From NCBI GenBank assembly GCA_022457155.1, contig JAJGOT010000157.1, positions 504,501-568,500 of the forward strand: a DNA stretch of 64,000 nucleotides, in the 5' to 3' direction. The DNA is from Cladopsammia gracilis (taxonomy: Eukaryota > Cnidaria > Anthozoa > Scleractinia > Dendrophylliidae). The notes under the pieces are model-generated. The model was not told the origin of the DNA. It worked only from the letters and a program-made list of their open reading frames with translations, and did no database searches. Shown in pieces: positions 57,041-64,000 of the stretch; positions within the stretch are counted from its first letter, which is position 1; each line of letters opens with the position of its first letter. A program made the translations under genes and the position numbers.

Positions 57041-59847
57041 TGCGTCAGTTGCTGATTGTTTCGACCACTTTCTTTCTTTCTTTCTTTCTTAATAGGTAAC
57101 TCATCCGTAATACTGCCATTTATATCTTAGTAACCCAACAGGTCCGTCATCGTAAGCTCAACTTCGCCGACAGAAGCTTTGTTAAATAAGAAGCAAAGGA
57201 CCGCGAACGAAAATGCTGCCGTTGTACGTAGGATCTGTAACAGATCTAGTCAGCCAAAAATAGAGATACAATCAAAGTAGAGAGCATGGCTGATACTACG
57301 TAGAACATTTAACGTGACAACGACATGATAGAGCCCAAACTGAAAGCCAAAATGCAACCGTGGACAGCCGTTTCGACCTGGTTGGGTCTCGTCAGCACGG
57401 TGTAGCAAATCGCATGTAGTGATGGCAACAGATGAGCTCGAAGGGTCCTCGAATTCAAACGTTTGCGAATTGACCCACGTCACAGCGGCACGTGACCATG
57501 AGTAACAGGCAAAGAATTTGAAGTATCACGTTTGTAAAGCTCGGTCTAAGCTTATTGTTGCTTTACAGAGAAGTCAAAGAATTGATGAGAAAACAACTTA
57601 GGAAACGCTACAGCAGGGTAACTGTTGCTTTTAAATGTGTAGCCTGCGAGTATTGTTTCGAAAACTGTAAATTAAAAAAATATCTCAGCGTGACACTAAT
57701 ACGCATTGTTTGAAATTAGAGAGAACTAGATGAAGTAAAGTTTTAAATTTGTTTACTCACGCAATGGACGTGACTTTCTCCTGACGTCACAACAAATTTA
57801 ACGCATTAAGTCATCCAGTTCTCTCTCATTTCACACAATGCACATTTATGAACCAGAAGTCATGGCGCCCCAAGCTAGGCGCCGGATTCACCATGGTTTC
57901 TAGAGTGAGGAATAACAATATATTAACCTCACTGGAAACCAATAGATAAAGTAAAGCTGGGTAGCCAATGATGCTCGCTATCAACTAAGATACAACAAGA
58001 TTGGATATAATAATGGTTTTATTTCAAGGTGATGGATAATAGAAAAGGTTATTTACTAACCAGGAGAAACAATTCTGTCAAAACGAGTATTTATTTCTAC
58101 CATTTACTTGAGCGATTTCTGTAATATAGACAGTCGTTTCATTGCTTCCACTTTCATATTAAATAACTTCTCGTATAGTGTATAACCTTCCCTTGACCAT
58201 TCCAACATTAACTATTTATAACCGTTAATCGGTAGATAACATTTCGTTGACAGAACTTTCAATTTATTATAATTATTTATTAATTTCATGAACTTGTGTT
58301 GGTCACATGTCGCGCATATGTATAAACGGGTATAACATTATGATTAGTTGTTGAAAAGAGTATATTAGTATTAAAATATGTCAGTTAAATATTTATTCTC
58401 GTTACACTTCTCCGGACAAGTTAACACAACACTATAATAATATACGTATAAAATAGCTTTTTACGCACTAAAAAGGGTTTACTATTAATACATATGTCCT
58501 GTTTTTTTAGATTAATAAAACAAACTAAGGTGGTGTGACACGCGGCATTTATCTTCTGCATGACGAGTTGAGTAAAGAAATGTGCTGATAACATCCCTCT
58601 TTGCAATTCATGCGTTGCATGATTGCGTTGCAATTTGCACAGAAAAAATTGCTCGCATAACAGCATCTTTAGTTCACAGGACAACAAATATTGAGAATTT
58701 AACGCTGTCTTTCGACAAATTACCTGAATGTTTCTTAGGATCATCCAAGGCGTCCGACGATTTCCGATGTTGACCCGAAGACTTTCGAAAATGAACCGAA
58801 GATCTAAAGTGTTTTTCATCCTAGACTTCCAAACGGTGTTGGAAGGTTTCTTATGAACAGTATGCATTCAATGCCAGGTTAAGAAGTCGATCAAACAAAA
58901 CGAACTAAAAACGTACTGAATGTTATTCGTAATTTTCGTAAATGTACTACAAACAACAATAGCGGACTCGGTGATGTTTTCTGACAATCCTAACTTGGGG
59001 ACAGAATTGCATTGGGTGACCAGACTGCCTTGTACTCGCTCTCACATCAAAGCAAACAATACTGAGAGCGTCTACTTGCGTTTGGTTGGCCCAGTGGCAA
59101 AAAAGATGCACCAATTTGCAGACAAATTTGATCTCGATCAAAGTAAAAGCAAGCCATCTCAAGCCCTCGCCAGGTACTCGCAAGCCCTTGCGATTCTATG
59201 TGGTCTTGAGACAACTTTCAAAACAGAACCAGTCAACACTCGCCTTGCGAACACCTGGTTATTACACAGGAGTTGAAGCACCGGTGACAGTACACAGGAT
59301 TAAGTCATGGAGTTTTGAGGATAACAGCACGGAATTTTAACCCTTTGACTCCCTATAGTGGCCAAATGCAAAATTAACAAAAACGAAAAGTTCTAAATTC
59401 CGTTTCGGTGTAAAATGTGAAAAACTGCATGTAACAAAAAAGTATTAATCTGAATCCTTGATTTGAAAGGACACACTTTAGGTTTTATCAACAAGTTAAA
59501 AAGCCACTAACTGCATCACATGGCTGAAAATGCCAATTTAGGAGAGGGTGTTGAGAGTGTAATATATAATATAAAAACACAACACCGCCAGATACTACAC
59601 TTATAGTATTTGTACAGGTTATAATGATCCACAGGCGATTTTCTATCCTTTATCTCATTGAGTCGGGCAGTCCTTTTGTGTTATGCTTTGCTTTAGCTGA
59701 ACCATCTTGTGAAAGATGACCTGTGAAAGTAGAACATTTTCGTTAAGTCTGCAGTAACAATTCGACGTTGACACCGATGCCTGGCGTCTCGCTAGAAACA
59801 GACTAACGTAGCCTGTGTACAGCCACCCCTGTACGCTCCAGATTCCA

Positions 59848-60018
59848 GTCTGATGTCTTTTGTTTGAAGGCTTGCCTTGACGTCATCTGTCCATTGAATA
59901 TTTCCACCAAACATGTAGGAGTGATTGTTTGACGGTTTATTCTCTATCAGGAGTGGATATATTCAATGGTCACTGAGATGACGTCAAGAACAAGCCCTCA
60001 AACAAAGGACATCAGACG
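59848..60018. mobile_element. Inverted-repeat MITE core, about 170 bp
   Basis: The left arm carries CTGATGTCTTTTGTTTGAAG then CTTGCCTTGACGTCATCTGT, and the right arm its complement. Arms are about 60 bp. True ends probably lie farther out (about 59808 and 60050), since GC-rich flanks with AGCCACCCCTGTACG are present, but I could not define them. Confidence 0.6.
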
Positions 60019-60506
60019 GGAAGAGGAGGGAGTGAGTGCGAGCGACCTCGGACCATCTGAGAATCAAGCTATACTTCTACCATGCAGTTATGTCGATTTA
60101 TTTGACTGCGTGTTTGCCAACATCAGCCAATACATAAGGTTCATTGTACTAGATGTCCTGGGCTCAAAACCAACTTGAAAGCACCAATAGGGTTTCTTTT
60201 TTTCCTTTGACCAACTATTTATTAAATTACGTTTTTTTGTCCTTTTCCCTTGGTAATATTACACAGTTCTTCGTTGTTGTTGTTGTTTTATTACCTCAGC
60301 GTTTTTCATTGGTATTAACTAAGTGTACGAGAGAAGCATCTCGTCTGACCGAAACTGAATTTGGCTATTGCTTGTACTACTGCAAATATTCGCCGAGCTT
60401 TGCAATTGTAAATTGTCAAGTAAAGGTTCATAAAACTTTGCATCGAAATTTCCCGGGAGCAAAAAAAAAAAAACATTCGTCTGCATTTCTTTCTTTCCAC
60501 AGTACC

Positions 60507-60972
60507 ATCTGTATGAATACTAACCAGGACGTGCATTAAGCGCATTTTCATACTATTCTCACTGGGGCCATCTCGTACAAACGCCCCAAATCTCTTCGGA
60601 ATTCAAGGATAAAAATTCCCGCGCGCTCGTAGTCCCCCGTGTTCTGTTTCACACAGGTTTTGTATAAATAGGCCTGTTTTGGCCTGTTTAATTCCCCTTT
60701 CGTTAAACGTTCGCCAGTCGTTAGCTTGGCGTCCCTCCCTCCTCCCCGCATCCAGCGATGACCATTGTTCCCATCCTAGCTTGTAGCTCCCGCTCCTTTA
60801 CGCCTCCGGGCTCGCTTCTTTCCATATCTTATCCTTGCCTGGGGCGTTTGGGAGTGAGGGCTCCCAGTGTGAATATATTACTATCTGTATGAATACTAAC
60901 CAGGACGTGCATTAAGCGCATTTTCATACTATCTGTATGAATACTAACCAGGACGTGCATTAAGCGCATTTT
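60507..60972. repeat. Three copies of a 48-bp tandem unit, split by an insertion
   Basis: The unit ATCTGTATGAATACTAACCA plus GGACGTGCATTAAGCGCATT and TTCATACT occurs at 60507-60554, 60883-60930 and 60931-60972. The first two are separated by the element at 60557-60878. Confidence 0.8.
60557..60878. mobile_element. Inverted-repeat element inserted in a 48-bp tandem array
   Basis: Left end TCTCACTGGGGCC with ACAAACGCCCCA farther in; right end complement TGGGGCGTTTGGGAGTGAGG then CCCAGTGTGA. TACTAT borders both sides (551-556 and 879-884 within 60 kb). It interrupts a tandem of 48-bp units, which confirms that it is an insertion. Confidence 0.65.
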
Positions 60973-61609
60973 GGAACGTACTACTTACTAGCACTAGCCT
61001 TGCAGATGTACTTAAAACGAAATGTACAAGGGTAATCATTCCATTTTCCGTTCGACTTGAGCACGGCACAGTTTTCACATCTCCTACAGTCTTCTCTGGG
61101 TGTCCCTTGGGTTATCCTGTACGACCCTCCATTGTTAGGATCGCCTGTTGCCCAGTTCTGGTACCTGATTTGGGTTCTAAGGAAATGAAACTGAATAGTT
61201 CAGTTTTGCCAAATCACCCACAAATGTCTCATTCTTCTCGTTTTTCTACAGTTCATTGTAAATTAGTTGACCATTTTTTTTTCTTTTTAGATTAAGATGA
61301 TTACATGACATGATGGTGTTCATCCAAGAACATAAAGCAGTGATTCTGTGGAAGGACTAGCTGTTGGTAGTTACCCGCGATTTTAAAACAAATATAACGC
61401 GGAGAGGCAAGGCTGAGAAAGCTCATATGCTAGTTTTTGGGAACATGAAGTTTTTAAGAGAAGACCGATAATCCTGCGACAAAACAATATTGTCGTTATT
61501 GTTTGCTACTAAATTGTTTGCCGACAAAAAGAAACATTCATAATGAAAAGTTCAATAAAAAAGACGAATGGAGATGAAAGGTAAAGATGCAATAAACTGC
61601 ACCTGTGTA

Positions 61610-62128
61610 CTACAAAGTATAGAAATACATGCCACATTTTTTGTCCATCCAACTGGCACTATCATCCAACGTTGAGACTGTCAAGTCACATGTTCCTTTT
61701 AACCCAATCGGATAGTGATCAATAACGGGATACGCTCCGTCCAGCTAATATACCAATTGTTAGAATTCATCGACTAAAAGTTTGTTTTATTTTATTTTCA
61801 TCTTCAGTGTGCAGCGAAGAAGTACTGCCGGTCCCTAGTTATTACTGAAGTGATCACGTGACAACTAAACTAAATTACCTGTCACTCCAGGTCCAGGCCC
61901 CCTCTCGTTCTAAATCATTGTACCCAATCCACATGAATGACTCGGCCAGCAGATGCTTCGTGACAAACTCTTGTTCTTTAGCATTAGCGATACTCAGCAG
62001 TTCGGAATCGGAGCTGATGCAGTCATTCCTTGCCATGTACCATGTGTGTGTGTTCAGTCTCACCAAGTAACAATACACTGTGTCTGTTCCTTCAACCAGG
62101 TGAGAAACCCATCCGCGGGGACACAATG
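61610..62128 (-). pseudogene. C-type lectin-like domain fragment, two exons out of phase
   Basis: Exon 61879-62128 encodes CPRGWVSHLVEG, ARNDCISSDSELLSI, ANAKEQEFV, MWIGYNDLEREGAWTWSD, the first two thirds of a C-type lectin-like domain with its cysteine and WIG/WTWSD signatures. It ends at a good donor in phase 2. Downstream on the same strand 61610-61744 encodes ATG-less sequence ending in CDLTVSTLDDSASWMDKKC and then a stop, which fits the C-terminal part of such a domain after an acceptor. That exon begins in phase 0, so the two do not join, and the loop normally carrying EPN or QPD ligand residues is missing. No signal peptide or upstream exon is visible before the LINE copy at 62800. 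This is either a broken gene or one with an exon I cannot see. The lectin identity of the first exon is firm; gene integrity is not. Confidence 0.55.
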
Positions 62129-62239
62129 CTAAAACGAAACGGTAGTAAATTAGAAATTAATAATTTGGACTGATTGCGAATTTTAGTAACAGCTACTGAT
62201 GTTTGCTCTGTTAATTCCTACTCATCCACTCAATTCCTA

Positions 62240-62430
62240 CTCATCAAAACTATAACTATTTTATCTCTCCGCGTTAGTTTTTCTGATTAATTATTTTATT
62301 TTAATTTGTATTTCTTATCCTTTTACCTATTATTGTATTTTTAGTCCTTTTTATTTCACGACAGCGCTTTAACGAGCTACGGCTCCTGAGCTCTTCGTGT
62401 ATAAATAAACTATGTCTATGTCTATTGGCA
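62240..62430 (+). mobile_element. Probable LINE 3' UTR fragment with TATGTC tail
   Basis: This stretch ends with GAGCTCTTCGTGTATAAATA and then repeated TATGTC units near 62410-62430. The layout of a T-rich lead, a GC-rich hairpin around GAGCTACGGCTCCTGAGCTC and a short-unit tail resembles the 3' ends of the LINE copies elsewhere in the window. No coding part is present. Confidence 0.4.
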
Positions 62431-62799
62431 GACTATATTGTTTGGGCGAAAAAAAAGGCAATGTAAAAAAAATCCATTTTTCCCACAACATCGCAGCTCA
62501 TGTTTTCTCCAAGGAACGTACCAAATTGTTTATTCTCTTATCGACTGTGTTACGGGGGCCAGAACAAGCTTGTGGTAGATAGAATATTTGGTATTTTCCA
62601 GCAACAGTAACATGTAAATACAAATTAATAGCAGTTAGACCACGTAGCACTCGGAAGGATTTTTGCGTCCAACATTTGGGAGGCTTGGTTCATTCTTGAG
62701 GTTCATTCATTCATTCGTTAATGCATTCATTCACATAATTATTTTTATTTATTTATTTACCACCACACTCAATCGTAATGTAATTTATTTTCTGCTTGC

Positions 62800-63700
62800 G
62801 TGGTATTTTACAACAACAACAACAACAACAACATCAACATAGATATCCTCACCCTCCAAAACCTCCATTAGTAATCTGTTTAATTTGGACTTAAAGCATG
62901 TTTTACTTTGGTTACGTAAATTGATAGGTATATTATTCCAAATTCTAGTTCCAGTTCTAGAAAAGGAGTGTAATTGTTGGTTAATTCTAGAATTTTTGAC
63001 GTAAAAGTTGCCCGCGGCTGAGAATCTGGTGTCGTGAGTGTGAATCTGGTCTAAGCGAATAAAAAGGTCAGAAATATTAGATGGTACAGAATGGTTTGCA
63101 ACATCATGCATTAGTACAGAAATCGATTTAAAGTAGAGCATGTTCAGTGGCAGAATATTAGAGGAAATAAATAAAGGAATAGCATGTGCTCGATTATTTG
63201 AGAAATGCATTAAGCGGAGGGCTCGTTTTTGTAAAGGGAGAATTTTGTTCAATTGTGAATGAGCAGCTTGGCCCCATACACTTAAGCCATAAGATATATA
63301 CGGTTCAATCAGGGATCGATAAATACTCATAGGGTGCTCATAAATACTCATAAGGGTAATACTCATAAGGGTAATAGTGGGTACAAGTGGGTAATACTCA
63401 TAAGGGTAATCGTGGGTACAAGATGTCTGAGCCTAGCGATGATGCCAACACCTTCACTTATCTTAGACGAAATGTAGTCAATGTGGTTTCTCCAGGTAAG
63501 ATTACTGTCAATTAGAACACCTAAATACTTCACGTAGTCTTTACGCACGAGTGGAATTAATTTTATAGAGTTGTTGTCGAATATGTTTAAATTTATTTCA
63601 TAATTGACTTTTCTTTGGTAAGGATTGAAGATAACGAAATTAGATTTACTGGAATTAAGTGATAATTTGTTTGCATTTAACCAGTCAGATATGTTTACCA
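62800..63700 (-). mobile_element. LINE fragment, reverse transcriptase C-terminus, frame broken
   Basis: On the minus strand the sequence encodes KDYVKYLGVLIDSNLTWRNH, then after a break SLIEPYISYGLSVWGQAAHS and LPLQKRALRLMHFSNNRAHA, the same segments as in the copy at 54251. The break at about 63320-63415 is caused by a small local duplication of ACTCATAAGGGTAAT units, which repeats in the order seen and shifts the frame. Only the part after the catalytic motif remains. The 3' end runs into a GTT-type repeat at 62813-62832, probably the element's microsatellite tail, which extends the frame into a run of valines. Confidence 0.8.
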
Positions 63701-64000
63701 GTCAGATATGTTTACTAGTTCTTCCTAGCGAACTAAAATAAATTTGCAAGTCTTAAATGAAAGATACATGCATTTATACTACTGCTGCTAGGACCTATTT
63801 GCCACGTTATTCTTCATTGATCGCGATCACTATATTGAGTAAAGTATAATCTAAAGTAATGTCTCCTCACGTTTTGTAGGTGGCTCTTGTTTTTTTGGTG
63901 CTACGCTCCTCCATGCTAAAATAAATCCACGCCTCTCATGGGAGCCGTCCGAGTGAAACCTGATGCGAGCGTGGTTGGAGATTGTTGTGAATTTTTCGCC

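Larger units (their letters stand above)
57041..61609. other. Stretch between the LINE copy and the lectin fragment
   Basis: Includes a CTTT microsatellite (about 57071-57090), two inverted-repeat elements (59848 and 60557), and the 48-bp tandem. Frames at 58421-58867 (minus) and 58920-59276 (plus) are the longest but lack family signatures. TTTTAACCCTTTGACTCCC at 59336 resembles the left end of the TTAA-flanked element at 30438. Confidence 0.5.

Noticed and set aside
57250..57483. Minus-strand 77-codon frame near 57.3 kb
   Set aside because: No recognisable motif and no splice context linking it to the fragment at 56830; could not be supported.
58421..59276. Frames of 148 and 118 codons near 58.4-59.3 kb
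   Set aside because: No family motif, no splice-consistent neighbours, and overlapping open frames on the opposite strand.

Overview
This is a 64 kb piece of an animal nuclear genome, most likely an anthozoan cnidarian and probably a stony coral. The organism call is an inference. It rests on intron-rich genes with GT-AG splice sites, AT-rich intergenic DNA, and many short inverted-repeat elements of kinds I associate with coral genomes. Nothing prokaryotic is present.

Four multi-exon genes can be rebuilt with splice phases that agree at every junction. (1) On the minus strand, 1087-13810, a six-exon TBATA (Spatial)-like gene of 482 codons. (2) On the plus strand, 19853-23036, a two-exon two-pore-domain potassium channel of 332 codons. 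Its intron splits the first glycine codon of the first selectivity filter. (3) On the minus strand, 24419-32955, a ten-exon SLC17A9 (vesicular nucleotide transporter)-like gene of 443 codons, with micro-exons of 30 and 35 bases. (4) On the plus strand, 38509-47519, an eight-exon BICRA/GLTSCR1-like gene of 1077 codons, a subunit of the non-canonical BAF chromatin remodeller. Less secure are a two-exon secreted Ser/Thr-rich peptide (34995-35872) and two C-type lectin exons (61610-62128, minus) whose phases do not join.

The rest is mostly mobile or repetitive DNA. Three 5'-truncated LINE copies carry reverse transcriptase (about 10510-12115, 54251-56482, and 62800-63700 on minus). Several non-autonomous DNA elements have readable ends: a hAT-like element with an exact 8-bp target duplication (5623-6129), two elements flanked by TTAA (30438-31456 and 45950-46810), a very long foldback (1570-1935), an 88-bp near-perfect palindrome (37532-37619), and several 140-330 bp inverted-repeat elements. 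There are long minisatellites of 28-bp (2565-3775) and 40-bp (48490-49343) units, a GATC-dense array, and a 115-bp TA microsatellite. A block at 50198-57040 holds decayed fragments that look like a domesticated or transposon-borne protein family.

The most unusual signal is a set of five elements (610-908, 4149-4549, 8129-8563, 10068-10486, about 38898-39293) that end in a homopolymer cap, CCCGGG plus poly-G leading into GTACTC, with the mirror image at the other end. Inside each is a ladder of short direct repeats built around GGTACC or TACCCT, with a different unit in each subfamily. Four of the five have 8-bp target duplications that I can read. They fit one non-autonomous transposon family that keeps its end architecture while its internal ladder diverges.

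The four genes do not form one pathway. The potassium channel and the nucleotide transporter lie tail to tail, the TBATA-like gene has a candidate RFX X-box upstream, and the BICRA-like gene is a housekeeping chromatin factor.
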